Assembly (NCBI RefSeq): GCF_003589595.1
Contig: NW_020654422.1
Coordinates: 8,481,921 to 8,545,920, forward strand
Length of the DNA stretch: 64,000 bases
Source: Hyposmocoma kahamanoa
Lineage: Eukaryota > Arthropoda > Insecta > Lepidoptera > Cosmopterigidae
Direction: 5' to 3'
Of this stretch, positions 12,181-24,199 are shown in pieces. The notes beneath the pieces were generated by a model that was given only the letters and a program-made list of their open reading frames with translations, was not told the origin of the DNA and did not search any database. The first letter of the stretch is position 1; the number at the start of each line of letters is the position of its first letter. The position numbers were made by a program, and so were the translations under genes.

Positions 12181-13360
12181 GAAATTGAGTTGTAATGAAG
12201 ATTTTGAGTTCAAGATAACAAATTTTAATGAGTCTTTTTTTACTAATAAGATCATGAAAAATAAATTTCAAGAAAAAATTAAATGAAAACTTGTTCATTA
12301 TCGTGCAAATGAAATAATCGGATCTCGCATAATTAAATAATACGTCGCATCTTCAAGCCAATTTACAGCTATTGCGACGAGTAATAAACAAGGACGCCTG
12401 AAATGACAACCTCTCGTTTTTATTCTTCCCTTCGACATTAACATTTAAGTATCTCATTGCATGAATTAATTAACATAAAACGTTTTATTGGTTTGTTTAC
12501 GTATTCAACGCGAAGACTTTATTAAGCTTGAACGATTTGAAAAAGGTTTTGTTTTATTTATTTAAGTTTAATTGCTTGGTCTAGGGCGATGGACATTCCA
12601 CGAAATAATAAACAACAGTTACTTAGTTACTTTACGACGGTTTTATTTTGATGAACAAATTTGTTTAGCAAGACACACACACAACATATATAAAGACAAC
12701 CCTTGTAAGAGGTCATTCAAAATCAACAGGACAGGGTCCTTGGAATGTGCCGCTGAAATCCTTCGAAAATTTATTGGCAAAGTTCTGCCAAAAACAATTC
12801 AAGCCTATTATACTACCAGGCAATGCTAAACAAACAGGTATAGGCGTTTGCTTACAGCGTTTAATCTCCGACCGCGACAGACAGATCAACTGCCAAAACC
12901 CGAAAGCAAGCCCTCTCGGATATTACCGTGAGACATTTAATTTTCTACGTGAAAGGATAAGGCGGGCAGAATTTCCCGGGGCATCCTGAAGCTGTTCAAA
13001 TTGTGTTACGGGGCGCCATAAATACGATACCGAGAACGCGGAGTCAGCTCGTAACGCACTTGTTGCTGGATCATCCATTCTAAATTTAATTGTTTTTGAC
13101 GAGAATTGTTCTTTCATACTGCAATTTTAACGTAGATGGCGTATAATTCTGTGTAGAAAGTATTTTACAATAATGAAATAGTTAAAGGTCAACCCATCAA
13201 AAAGCCAAATCCATTTAGGTACGATATAACCCGTAAAAAGCGAAACTGGAAGTGTGTACATAACATTACATTTTCTACAGAACATTTGCGAAGAATTTGA
13301 CCACACAAACTTATTTCGTACGCAAGATTATAAAATAATTCTTTTTTACTTTCTGGTAAA
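12181..13360. other. gene-free stretch, partly GC-rich and non-repetitive
   Basis: No exon with convincing splice signals is found. The segment 12820-13100 is GC-rich and looks unique, unlike the AT-rich surroundings. It is a candidate for conserved regulatory DNA, but nothing in the sequence proves this. Confidence 0.3.
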
Positions 13361-13364
13361 AAGC

Positions 13365-13505
13365 GTATCCCGTACCGAGGTAATTCCCGTGTAAACGAGC
13401 TTAGCTCTGTGCAACCCGGAACTCGTCCTCTCCGGAATACGCCCGCCGTCTTCGCAGCCGCTGCCCAATTTAAATTGCCTACCAGAACTTGATACTAAAC
13501 AAACA
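13365..13505 (+). repeat. dispersed repeat D, copy 1
   Basis: It shares TAATTCCCG, GTAAAC, AGCTTAG, CTCCGGAATAC and CCAATTTAAATTGCCT, in this order and spacing, with 23405-23560. The rest is moderately diverged. The type of element is unknown. Confidence 0.6.
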
Positions 13506-14210
13506 CATTAACCTATTATATTCTTTATGTTCGTACATTCCACCTTCAGTTAAGCTTTACATATGTTTAGAAAATAATTAAATATTGTTTACTTATATTC
13601 CAAATAATTTGTGTTATAACCGTCATTTGCATTTTATTTCACTGCAAAGATAACTAGGCATTTTTTGGCTTGCTGGCTATGACATACTGTATGTGTTTTC
13701 CTGTCTATAGGTGAGTAAATGATCTACTATTGTTTAACAAGTCGTACATTGTTTCTTATAGGCACGGTAGAGAATGTAAACAGTTCGTTGTAATTGAAGC
13801 ACGTCCTTCTCCTGACACAAATACGATTTAACTTTAACATTGTTTATGTAAGTGAAAATACAACATGAAAATTCTGATAGATTTCTTATAAACATTATTA
13901 CGACGACTTTCTATTACGATTTTCCTTAATAAAAAGGTCGTAAATCAGGCAAAAAATAAGTACCTTGAAGAGCTGACAAAAGTAGCTTAGAAATTTTCTA
14001 ATTTACCTAACGAAATGTCAACAATTTGCTCGCTTAAAAGAAGTCATTTATAAGAGAATAGGAATCCATTATTTCATTAAATGATATATTGTTATCTCAA
14101 GGAAAAACCTTAATGTCGCAAAATGTCCTAGAAAAACATTTTGTTTCAGAACAAAAATCATACGCAACTTGACCGTGGTACTCGACAGCATATTAGTTTC
14201 GGCTATTAAC
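13506..14210. other. AT-rich upstream region of peptide gene 1
   Basis: I see no gene or recognisable repeat. It precedes the TATA box of the peptide gene at 14265. Confidence 0.35.
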
Positions 14211-14218
14211 TGCATAAC

Positions 14219-14226
14219 TATATAAG
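14219..14226 (+). promoter_or_regulatory. TATA box of peptide gene 1
   Basis: TATATAAG begins 46 bases before the ATG at 14265, leaving a very short 5' leader. The same octamer stands 47 bases before the ATG of peptide gene 2. Confidence 0.6.
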
Positions 14227-14264
14227 AATAAGGGTATCTTACGTTAAACATTGTTGTAGCAGAA

Positions 14265-14924
14265 ATGGCACAAGTTGACTGGTCCTTGTTTTTCATGCTT
14301 GCTGCCGTGATGATGGCGGTAATGGGGCAAGACGACAAGACTACTACAGCTCCACCTGCTGCCTCTCCCGGGGTATGCTCTTTCAACTCTAGTCCTTTCG
14401 CAACGCAGTTTATTGCGATATTGTTGTACAATTGTTTAGATCATGTCTCTTTTATGCAGTTCTGCAATGGCCTGTACATTGTTTTTACCAAGGGGATAGA
14501 CACTACATGTTGAGATACAGGATTTCCTAGTTCGACTTTAGTGGCTTCATTTAATTGAGGAGTACATTCAGCAGTCTATTATTGTACTTATGTTTGTTTA
14601 GCATTATAATGATGTACATTTTTCACTGAATAAAAATATTACTATAACTGTTATGTACAGTTAAAGTTTGGATAATAAAATTGCTATAAATTTATATCCT
14701 TTATTATTTTCAGATCTTTCATCCGGTTATCGACGTCTTTTCAAGCGTAAGTGTCTTTATCCTCCTAAATCTGTGGGGGAATTCTCCTCTTCTTCTCTTC
14801 CTTCCAAATAAGTTAATGTATGGCCACAAATATGCAAAAACTTGAATTCAACTTTATTTTTCAGTTTGAAAATTTCATGTATAACATGGCAGATGGACTT
14901 ATCAAGATGCTGGGATTACCGTAG
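14265..14924 (+). CDS. small secreted peptide gene 1 (three exons)
   Basis: I do not recognise this gene by family. Exons are 14265-14372, 14714-14746 and 14865-14924, joined by GT-AG introns all in phase 0, giving 66 residues. Exon 1 encodes MAQVDW, a hydrophobic signal-peptide-like stretch (residues 7-20) and a Thr/Pro/Ala linker (KTTTAPPAASPG) that could carry O-glycans. Exon 2 is exactly 11 codons (IFHPVIDVFSS) and exon 3 encodes a short helix-like end (FENFMYNMADGLIKMLGLP). The exon plan, intron phase and the MAxxDWxL start match the gene at 36312, so they are paralogues. A TATA box is at 14219 and a poly(A)-type ATTAAA at 14976. A secreted or antimicrobial-like peptide is only an inference. 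Confidence 0.65.
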
Positions 14925-15784
14925 CACTGCGATTGTTCAAGGCGAATTCTTTTTATAGATTTTTTAAAGTTAAACATTAAAACGCACCCAATACAATTAT
15001 TGCATTTTATTTCTCAATCCTCCTAAGTTACAAAAGTCTGTTTACAGGTACAACCAAATAACTGCAGAAATTGCTGATTTGAGATAAATGGTTTTCAAAA
15101 TTGAAGGCTATAAAATATTTGTTTAGTGGTGTGATTCAGCATTTACAGTCTACTTGATTATTAAAGTTGCGTAAGGGGTTTTTCTTGAGTCAGTTTGTCT
15201 TTTAATTTTTCTGCAAATCTAAGAAGTATGTGAACAGTAATGTCGGTTATTTGGTTTTAACAGTACACACGTTACTAATATATATAACAAAACTATAAGG
15301 ATATCACAATACCAATACACTAGAAATGGCTGGCTTCTCTTTTAAAACTAGAAATTTTATACATAGCATTATTTACATAATTTTTGGCATTAACATTAAC
15401 ACACAACAATATGGTACGTTATTTTAGCTGAATATTTTTGCTAAGCTAACGCTTAAGCTTATGGTACATGGTTTTGCCTGTATTGTAGTAAATATTGAAA
15501 GTAAAATACAGAAATAAAAATACATTTTAACTGTACACCCGAATGGTGTCGTGGTTACCTTAAAAGTCAATGTAACGTATGCAATACGTACTAACCGATT
15601 TACTAATGGTAATGGAACATTTCATCTACATGCGGTTCAGAAAAAAATATGTTTGTTTTAGAAAAATGTTTGTTAATAAAGAAAAATCGAACCAAATAGC
15701 CTCTCAGGCGTCACAAAACAAAAGATTGTCAGTTTTACAATCTATGGAGTGAAATTTAAAACATATATTTCTATGAACTTATCT
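14925..15784. other. no supported gene; 3' flank of peptide gene 1
   Basis: ATTAAA at 14976-14981 is a likely poly(A) signal for the peptide gene. The rest is AT-rich with no gene or clear repeat. Confidence 0.4.
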
Positions 15785-15905
15785 GTCAATGAAGACCTCG
15801 GTGACCTTGCGGTTTGCACCGTGGGCGATGTAAAGGACAATTTGAGAAATGAACTTATGAATTCCGTTGCTCTCTTATCCGTAGTACAGGGAATTCCCTA
15901 GTTTG
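15785..15905 (+). repeat. tRNA-derived SINE (family C)
   Basis: On the plus strand GACCTCGGTGACCTTGCGGT matches the A-box end of family C. It continues through AATTCCGTTGCTCT to AGTACAGGGAATTCCCTA, the same end block seen at 24005 and 34793 in the other orientation. The B-box part is deleted. Confidence 0.65.
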
Positions 15906-16394
15906 CCACAAGATAATTGGCATGGGAGTACATGGGAGTACATTATACTTTACAAAGATGTGCACCTTTACAGAGGAGTCCAAGAAAACGATTATTTTTT
16001 AAATATCCCTAAAATTTTGTCAAATGTTTTCACTTTCACACTGCGGTAGTAACAATAAAAATAGTTATACATAGATCTCAAAATTAAATCAGTTGTAGTG
16101 TGCATGATAATGATTACAAAATAATTACTATTCTTCAGACTCGTTCTCGTAAATGTCCGGTTCTGGAACCTGATCGGTAGGTAATATTGTCATCCGAACT
16201 CAAACACTTGTACCAGCCATGAAGCTCTTCAGGAATAACCCCTGAAACACACAGTTTCAGTAGATCCTTCTTTTTGGTTTCACTGATAGGCAATGATCTT
16301 TCGTATAATTTGTTTTAACAGTGGGGTTTCCTCTACACGAGTTCTCTTTCTGGTGGACCTTCGGGCAGTTTTTGGAGGTTTTGTAATATCATTT

Positions 16395-16690
16395 TCTTTT
16401 TTGTAATGTCTAGTGACGGGACGAACAAGTCGCGAGCCTGATGGTAAGCTACACGCCTATCCATGACAATTGCAGTATCACTCAGAGTTTTAAATCGCAA
16501 AGATCTGAGGGGCACTGCCACTGCGCCCGTCACCCTGAGACCTTAATTTAATTTCACCAGCACCCTTACCCTTCAAAACCGGAACACAGTAATGCTGACA
16601 TTACTGCTTGGCGGCAGAAATAGGTAAGGTGGCAGTACTTCCCTGGAGGAATTCTTTCACAAGGAGCTGTACTGCTACTGAACGTCGCTT
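16395..16690 (-). repeat. SINE-like family A, nearly full length
   Basis: It runs from AGTGACGGGACGAACAAGTC through AGAGTTTTAAATCGCAAAGA, CACCCTTACCCTTCAAAACC and TGGCAGTACTTCCCTGGAGG to CACAAGGAGCTGTACTGCTA. It is one of the most complete copies. Confidence 0.8.
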
Positions 16691-17089
16691 CACGTCGATA
16701 TAGTTAAAGGTATCATTTAGATCGTATTTGGAAAATAATATCTTATTGTGTTCAACTTAAGCGACGCAGATTTCACGGCGCTTAAGACCTTTTAGTCGCG
16801 AGGTTTGCGCAGCGTTGTTATCAACTCTGTGTTCGGAGGAAGGTAGTGGTTAAAATTGTTTCTGTGGACTTCTATTGCTGTAGAACGGTACCTGAGTTTG
16901 AAATAGTGTGGGAAGGGTTAATTTCCAAAGTCGAAGGTTGTATGGTGTCGTGTTTGCAAAAAACTAAACTTTGACCGGTCATTAGCGAACAATAGGCGAC
17001 CAATGTTGCACATTCATACATCGTTTGACCATTAATGAGTTCATAATATCACTACTTTTTGTTGTTTATTTAATTTATTGGACACGACA

Positions 17090-18163
17090 ATGAAGTGTTT
17101 GGCGTGCAATAAGAATATTAGGGTGGGAGAACAGATACGTTGATCTTCTTGTAAAACCGTGTATCATCATTTGTGCCTTAACATAACTTTGGCAGAATTA
17201 AAGGAGCGTCGACAGGAGTTGGAGCACACTTTGATATGTCCCACTTGCTATAACACAACAAGGCGTCCAAAAAATGATGATACACCGATTCGTGGGCAAA
17301 TCCGTCCACCCACAATGGACGAAGCAGTAGCAACCACGGTTGGTGAAGGTCAGGGACATTGGAATAGAACAACCCAATTGAGGAGTGATGCACCAGTCAC
17401 CGAAGACACTTTGCGCAGTATTTTGGAGACTTTTAAGCAGGAAATGGCGGGAACAATTAAACAGGTAGTTTCCGATGTGGTAGCACAAAGATTGAGTGAA
17501 GTGACTAAACAGATTTCGGAATTCCAAGATTCATTGTCTTTCTTGAACGACCATCACGAAGCTCTGAAACAGCTTCAACAGGAAGGTGTAAAAGTTATTG
17601 CAGAGCTTCAGAATGAAAACTTTAATTTGCAATCCACTGTCAGGGATTTAACAACTCGTCTGACGTTGGTAGAACAATTTCAACGAGAAAGTAATGTGGA
17701 GATTAATGGTGTTCCTGAACATCGAAGCGAGAATCTTGCTAATTGCTTAATGCAACTGTGTAAGACTGTTAAAGCCCCGGTTATTGACACTGACATAATG
17801 CAGGTTACGCGTGTTGCAAGGATGAATAAAGAAGACAAGCGACCTCGTACAATCGTCGCCAAACTGCGAAGCCCTCGCCAACAGGACGAACTGCTAGCTG
17901 CGGTTCATAACTTTAATAAAACTAACCGTGAAAATAAGTTAGGATCGCATCATCTTGGCTTAGCAGGAAATAATGCTCCGGTTTTTGTAGCTGAGCATCT
18001 AACGCCTGCTAACAAATTTTTGCACGCCGCAGCAAGAAAGAAAGCCAAAGAAATGTCCTACAGTTTTGTATGGGTTCGTAGTGGACGAATCTACGTAAGA
18101 AAGAACGAGACAAGTCAGGCGTTATTAATTCGTAACTTGGATAGCATCAAAATGATTAACTGA
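17090..18163 (+). pseudogene. LINE ORF1: zinc-finger-like, coiled-coil and FP-like domains
   Basis: The ATG at 17090 starts MKCLACNKNIRVG and then hits a TGA at 17141. Beyond it the same frame continues to 18163. The Cys/His spacing (CxxC early, then C, HHxC and finally CPTC near codon 55) resembles the PHD-like finger found in ORF1 of CR1-type elements. A coiled-coil stretch rich in Glu/Gln follows (about codons 125-205). A C-terminal domain begins near VEINGVPEH and contains VAEHLTPANKFL and FVWVRSGRIYVRK, the hallmarks of the FP C-terminal domain shared by baculoviruses and insect retroelements. The likely role is RNA binding and packaging for retrotransposition. The stop codon makes this copy inactive. 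Confidence 0.75.
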
Positions 18164-18211
18164 TCTAGCATGTAATTTTTATTTTTTTATTTTTCTATAT
18201 TTAACCTATCA

Positions 18212-20978
18212 ATGTTGTGGTATTTTTACTCTATAATAATGGTTACTATATACTACCAAAATACTCGTGGTTTAAGAACTAAAACCAATGATTTGTATGG
18301 TAATATTTTACAATGCTCATACGATATAATTGTTTTTACCGAAACCTGGCTAAATTCAACTATATCTGACAACGAATTATTTGACTCAAGATATGTAGTT
18401 TATAGAAGGGATCGCCAGTTAAATGCCCAACGTCGTAAGTTGGATGGAGGGGGTGTTTTGGTGGCGGTCTCGCGTAGGCTGCAATCCAGTCGATTATTTC
18501 AATACGAAAGTGAATGTGAAGAAATTTGGGTGTCAATTGGTGTTAATATTGACGGAGTGTCCAAAAATGTTGTACTTTGTGCTGTGTATATTCCCTCACC
18601 ACCTAAGTGTGATGTCATTAATTGTTTTCTTGATAATGCCAGTAATGTCATGAACTTGGTGGGTGATGTTATTATAATGGGAGATATGAATCTCGGTGAT
18701 ATTAGATGGTCGGATGTAGATGACAGCTACCACGTGTTGCCTTATAATTATCACAGTGATATGGAAAACGCTTTGATAGATTTCATGTATGTTAACAACC
18801 TCTATCAATTCAACAACATTCGTAATCAAAATGACAGGGTCTTGGATTTGGTTTTTAGTACTATGATTTATGGTAAAGTTAAATCCCCACTTGACTGACT
18901 CAGTAAACAAGATCTACATCACCCCTCTATTTTGTTTACAATTGATAACGTTGGCGTTTCCATGTTGCGTAGTAAACCATATACCAATTATAACTTTTTT
19001 AAAGCCGACTATAATGTTATTGCTGGGGAACTTGAAAATATCGACTGGCATTCCGAATTTCTTGAGTGCGGTACGACCGATGAAATGGTTTCTATTTTTT
19101 ACAAAATCTTACGAGGTCTGATTGAGCTTCATGTACCAAGGTTTAAAATCAGGAAGTCTGAGCACCCACCTTGGTTTACTATTTCTCTAATTAAATTGCT
19201 AAGGGAGAAAGAGAAACTTCGACTTCGTTACCGAAAGTTCAACAACCCGCGTGACAAAATTGAATTCGATCTTCTTCGCGACCGGTGTAACCGACACTTA
19301 AATACTTGCTATGTAAATTATAAGCGTAGAATCGAAAACAAAATATCCCTGAATTGTAAGGTTTTCTGGCAATTTATAAATAATAAACGAAAGAATAATA
19401 CCCCCATTCCGTCTAGTATGTTTCTTAACGATGTTTCCACCGAAGATGGTTATAATATAGCTAATCTTTTTGCTACACATTTTTCGTCCGTATATACTGA
19501 TTACAGTTCAAGGTTTCATGATGATACCATTGCTTATNNNNNNNNNNTAACAATTATATTCAATCATTCTTTAGCTAGCGGTACGTTTCCCACTGAATGG
19601 AAAAAGGCAAGAATTGTTCCGATCTTCAAAAAGGGTGACCCGCATAATGTAAAAAATTATAGACCTATCGCGATATTGTCCTGTCCGTCTAAGTTATTGG
19701 AGTCATTAATATATCCAATAGTCGCAAAATATGTAGACAACTATATTACTCCACACCAACACGGCTACCGTAATGGGCGGTCGATTCAGACTAATTTAGT
19801 TACTTTTATATCTGATCTGGTACATGAAATCGACAAAGGCCACCAGGTGGATACTGTGTATACTGATTTTAGTAGCGCGTTTGACAAAGTTAATCACTAT
19901 ATACTGTTACAAAAGTTAGAAACTTTTGGTCTAGACATGTATCTCTGGGAATGGCTTCGCTCTCATTTGTCACAAAGATATCAGTCAGTTGTAATAAAGG
20001 GCTTTGAGTCTAACGCATATATTGCACAATCGGGTGTGCCACAGGGCTCTAACCTGGGACCCTTACTTTTTGTTTGCTACATAAATGATATCACATCATG
20101 TGTGAAACATTGTAAGTACTCTCTCTTTGCAGATGACTTAAAAATATATAAAAAAAATAGAATCCTGTGTAGATATGGCACTGATTCAAAGGGACTTGGA
20201 CAATGTTGAAGTATGGTGTAGGTCCAACGGAATGGAACTAAATTCCAAAAAGTGCTCCTACATTCGTTACACCAGAAAAATAAATACTTTTCCTTCAACG
20301 TACACTGTCAATGATGAACATTTGGTAGAATTACCAGAGGTACGGGATCTGGGTATCATCATTGACAGTAAACTCAAATTTACATCACACATTAATCATG
20401 TCACCAGTAAGGCCGCCCAAATGTTAGGTTTTGTTAAAAGGAACTCAAGATCCTTTAGTAACAAAACTAAAATTATATTATTTAATACTCTAGTTCGTAG
20501 TCAGCTTGAATATGCTTCTGTGGTATGGAATCCTGCCTATACGGTGCACTCCCAACGCTTGGAATCCGTACAACGAGCTTTCACAAGGCACCTCGCTTTT
20601 AATTCACCGAATATTTCCCATAGATGCCCATATGACCAGCGCTTGAAGTTTTTTAAATTAATGTCTTTGCGTGACCGTCGTAGACTTCATGATGCACTAT
20701 TTCTGCACAAATGCGTTAATGGAACTTTTAGAAGCGACGAGATACTTTCGCGCATCTCACTCTCAGTTCCTTATAATTTACCCCGGAAACCCATCACGCG
20801 ATTGTTCCATCAACCGGCTTGTAGAACCAATGTCATTGAGCATGCCCCTGTTTCTCGTGTTTGCCACACTCACAATAGTTTTAATGCTGAAATACCTGAC
20901 CTCGATATATTTTTTGATTCCCTTGCAAAGTATAAGACCAAACTCATGAAACTGTTGCTTGGAACCTCATTGGACTGA
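18212..20978 (+). pseudogene. LINE ORF2: endonuclease and reverse transcriptase, broken
   Basis: Translation from 18212 (or the in-frame ATG at 18239) gives an apurinic-like endonuclease: YYQNTRGL, the catalytic-Glu motif FTETWLN, GGGVLVAV, GDMNLGDIRW and, after an in-frame TGA at 18896, DLHHPSILF in the place of the usual terminal His motif. The reverse transcriptase follows in the same frame: WKKARIVPIFKKGD, YRPIAILSCPSK, DFSSAFDKVNH, QSGVPQGSNLGPLLF and the catalytic FADD box near 20133. A frameshift in an A-run near 20150 moves the thumb and C-terminal part to the +1 frame (20175-20978). About 60 residues before WKKAR appear lost in the N gap. At least two lesions make it non-functional. 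Confidence 0.85.
19538..19547. other. assembly gap (10 N)
   Basis: Ten Ns lie inside LINE ORF2 between FATHFSSVY and IFNHSLASG. Related LINE proteins normally have several dozen residues between these motifs, so the true gap is probably larger than 10 bases. Confidence 0.9.
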
Positions 20979-21166
20979 TTTGTTTGTTTTTCTTTTTCTT
21001 TTTTAATTTAATTTAATTTTGTATACTATTTGCAACTTTAATTAGTCTCTGAGAGTTTGTTACTGAATGTTGTGTTCACCTGTAATTGGCTTGTGTATCA
21101 GAATCATGTTTACTAGTTTTAAGTTACTTCAATGCTATAATACATATGCTGTTGGTGTACCTATTA

Positions 21167-21167
<1 letters not shown>

Positions 21168-21229
<62 letters not shown>

Positions 21230-21231
21230 AC
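21168..21231 (+). repeat. (AAAT)n tail of the LINE
   Basis: A run of about fifteen AAAT units directly follows the LINE 3' region. It is the template-end microsatellite typical of LINE insertion. Confidence 0.85.
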
Positions 21232-22335
21232 TTTCATGTAACGAAACTGTCTGATTTTCATCCACTTTGCAGGTTTATCTTTAAATCTTTTTTGGCATTA
21301 ATATATAAATTTGAAGCCAAATACTTCAGATAGAAAATTCGTGGTACTGAAATTCTTAGACAAGGTAGTAATTTTTGACTATTTTTTGGGTGCCGACTTT
21401 GATTATTATTTGTTTTTTGCGAGCATTTTTAAAAATTGAAAGAATGTTCGGCATTGAGTAAACAGTGGAGTGATTTTTATAATTTTCAATGGAGCTGTGC
21501 ATAGAGTTTACCTCCGTACAGCCATGTCTTAACTCTAGGAATTTATGATCGATGATCTGAATGTGATCAATTATTTGAACAACGTACAGAAAAAAAAATA
21601 GTCTATTGAGAACCTCCTCCTTTTTTTTTAAGTCGGTTAAAATCACTTTAGGAGTATCATTTATAATACTTTTCAAGCATTATTATCAAATTGCTTCAAT
21701 ATTTAAAAAAGTTCTGTTAAAATAACCTCAAACCGTGTTATACAAAAAAAAATCATAAAGTTATCCACCAGCGTGTTTTTTTTACTCCTTGATGTAGTGT
21801 TCTTTTCCATGTTGATAAAATGCAATAAAAATTACAATTTTCACGGAAACAACACATTAAATTAGATTTAAAAACAATATTGAAAACGCGTATTTGATTT
21901 TATTTGCTTTTACCTGTACCATTTCCGCCTACCAACTTTGTTCGAAAGTTACACGCAGGACCGAATAAATTGTTTTAGTATATTATTGTTGTAGGTACTT
22001 TGTATTATGAAAGACGTAAGTTGTTTTCATATATTTTAGATGAAACACATTTTTAAGATTTATGTATTTAAATGTTCTTATTCAACTTCTCATGAATACG
22101 TTCTGCCAAAATCTACCTCTTACCTGGTATTTTCACTGTCTCATTCACGAACTAAGCAAGCTATCAAATATTAGGTTTTACTAGTAGAAAAATCGTGATT
22201 TTCTTATCACAACTGTGTAATTAAGTAATTTTTGGCAAAAATGTCACTTATGTGGTTGTACCTTTAAGCAGACGAAACATTAGTATCAAAATAATAAGAG
22301 CCATATAAATTAAAAGCTACTGGTTTCCATTATGT
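21232..22335. other. no supported gene
   Basis: AT-rich DNA. Words such as AAGTCGGTTAAAATCACTTT (about 21630) have the look of an old dispersed element. No exon is supported. Confidence 0.35.
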
Positions 22336-22339
22336 TTTA

Positions 22340-22640
22340 GTAGTAGTAGGCCTCCTTGTGAAAAAGTTCGTCCATGGAAGTACTGCCACTTTACCTATGT
22401 CTGCCGCTAAGCAGTAAAGTGAGCATCACTGCTTTCCGGATTTGAAGGGTAAGGGTGCTGGTGAAATTACAGGCACAAGGGACTTTTCAACTTATGTCTC
22501 AGGGTGATAGGCGCAACGCCAGCGCATCTCAGATCTTTGCGATTTAAAGCTCTGAATGGCACTGCAACTGCTATGGACAGGCGAGTCGCTCGCCACCAGC
22601 CGAGCCACACGAATTGTCCGTCCCGTCTTCGTGTTTATAG
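22340..22640 (+). repeat. SINE-like family A, nearly full length
   Basis: It runs from CCTTGTGAAAAAGTTCGTCC, through GGGTGCTGGTGAAATTACAG and AGATCTTTGCGATTTAAAGC, to CACGAATTGTCCGTCCCGTC. This orientation leads into an AT-rich tail in other copies, so it is probably the element's sense strand. Confidence 0.75.
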
Positions 22641-22984
22641 TATGTGTGAGATGTTCACGCAAATTTACCAACATATAAATAGTATTTTATTCAATCATTG
22701 CATAATGTGGGTTCTTAAAGTCGAGTACCGTGCAGGTTACGAGACTTGCCGAGTGGCCTAAGTAGTAGGTACGAGATTTTAATACCTAATTATGTAATTA
22801 TTGCACACAATACATTTTCCACGAGTAAATTAAAATAATGGAACATAACCAATATTCAAAGAATATTTGTTAACAGGTTAGGTTTATTTTGTCAAATGCT
22901 GACGTCTTTTGTAATTTTGAGGTATTATTTAATAAAATAATTACACAAATATAGTGACGCTATTCAGTTCAAGAACATGGTGGT

Positions 22985-23155
22985 GTGTTTGAGAAGATTA
23001 TTTTAATTAAGTTTTTATTGAATGTTTTGTGGTTGTCTATGTGTGTGTCCATGGCACCCGCGACACAGGGTTTTCCCTAGTGCGGGGCTATGTTGAGTGT
23101 GTGCGCTATTATTAATGTCAGGATATTTCACCACCGTGATATTCAATTTTTTTTT
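22985..23155 (+). repeat. family B SINE fragment nested in repeat E
   Basis: Repeat E text TTTTATTGAATG is interrupted at about 23022 by family B (TGTGTGTCCATGGCACCCGC to GCGCTATTATT) and resumes at about 23117 with TCAGGATATTTCACCACCGT. An AATG word stands on both sides as a possible target duplication. Family B lacks its tRNA-like head here, so it is 5'-truncated. Confidence 0.6.
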
Positions 23156-23404
23156 ATTCTTTTGATTAGCAAAAATACATCGTTCTTTTTTTGAAAGTTT
23201 GTACATGTAACTATAATGAAATTTTTCAGTTCTGTAGCGAGTACCATAGACAATAGAATTTTGGTTCAGAACTAAAAAGAGCACCTTTGTAATATGGTTC
23301 ATAAAATTATAGTTGACGGCTTAAAGTAGGGAAGTAGAAGATTACTTAAAAAAAATATTACGTTCTATTCGTAGTCATTTACGACTTGTGTTTCATTTGC
23401 TGTT

Positions 23405-23560
23405 AAGAGGGTATCCGGTGTCGAAGTAATTCCCGAGTAAACAAGCTTAGTTCACGAGCACACGCCGGTGCCAATCCGGAATTCAACATCTCCGGAATAC
23501 ATCCGCCACCTACACCGCCGCCGACCAATTTAAATTGCCTCCTAGAAATTGTTCCTCTCT
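23405..23560 (+). repeat. dispersed repeat D, copy 2
   Basis: It is the same orientation and same block order as 13365-13505 (TAATTCCCG, GTAAAC, AGCTTAG, CTCCGGAATAC, CCAATTTAAATTGCCTCC). Confidence 0.6.
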
Positions 23561-23569
23561 TAAACAAAG

Positions 23570-24004
23570 TGACTTTGCCTCTTGTAGCATTTTTCGTTTC
23601 ATTCAACGAGAATATTGTTAATTTAAGTAGTTTAACAGGAATTCGAGTTCTTTGTTTATAAATATTCATACGACAAACTTTTAAAAATTAACTCAAGAAA
23701 GTCTTATTGTATTTTGTAACAATGCCTATTCCCTAAACAACAACAGTGCCGAAGGAAATTGAGCCGAACTGCATTGCAACATTTAGTTAGTAGCTTGTGT
23801 TAGGAAGCATAATTTGAATACTTTTATTTGGTATCAAACCAAGAGTGTTTTCAAAATTATTTGTAGAGTTATTGTAGAGACAATAATTTTACTAATAGTT
23901 TTGAGTTTCAAGGAATACAAACTCATGAACGTAATATAATAATCATTGATATATAATAAAATAATAATGTGCCACACAACCACACCAATTGCCTGATATC
24001 AAAT
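23570..24004. other. no supported feature
   Basis: AT-rich DNA without recognisable gene or repeat. Confidence 0.35.
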
Positions 24005-24190
24005 TAGGGAATTCCCTGTACTATGAATACTAGAGCAACGGAATTCACTCTGGGACACTAACCAGAACACCCAGACCAAAACCTATTTAGAAAAGTTAAT
24101 TTTCCAAATTGATCCTACCGGGAATCGGACCAGGGTCCTCCGCATCCAGCGCCCACAGTGCAAACCGTTAAGCCACCGCGTTCGTCAAAA
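24005..24190 (-). repeat. tRNA-derived SINE (family C), best copy
   Basis: Read on the minus strand it has GGTGGCTTAACGGTTTGCAC (A-box-like) and GGTCCGATTCCCGGTAGGAT (B-box-like), then a body ending at the TACAGGGAATTCCCTAAT block. Both polymerase III promoter-like boxes are present, so this is the reference copy for the family in this window. Confidence 0.8.
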
Positions 24191-24199
24191 AAGGTCACT

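Larger units (their letters stand above)
16790..21231 (+). mobile_element. CR1-like non-LTR retrotransposon, nearly full length but broken
   Basis: It has an upstream leader (about 16790-17089; the exact 5' end is uncertain), ORF1 (17090-18163), ORF2 with endonuclease and reverse transcriptase (18212-20978), a 3' untranslated part and an (AAAT)n tail at 21168-21231. Both frames carry inactivating lesions and there is a 10-N gap in ORF2. The domain order and the ORF1 type (zinc-finger-like start plus FP-like end) point to the CR1/Jockey side of LINEs. Clade assignment would need a tree. Confidence 0.8.

Noticed and set aside
17178..17527. Antisense frames opposite LINE ORF1
   Set aside because: They are shadows of the ORF1 frame, which has domain support.
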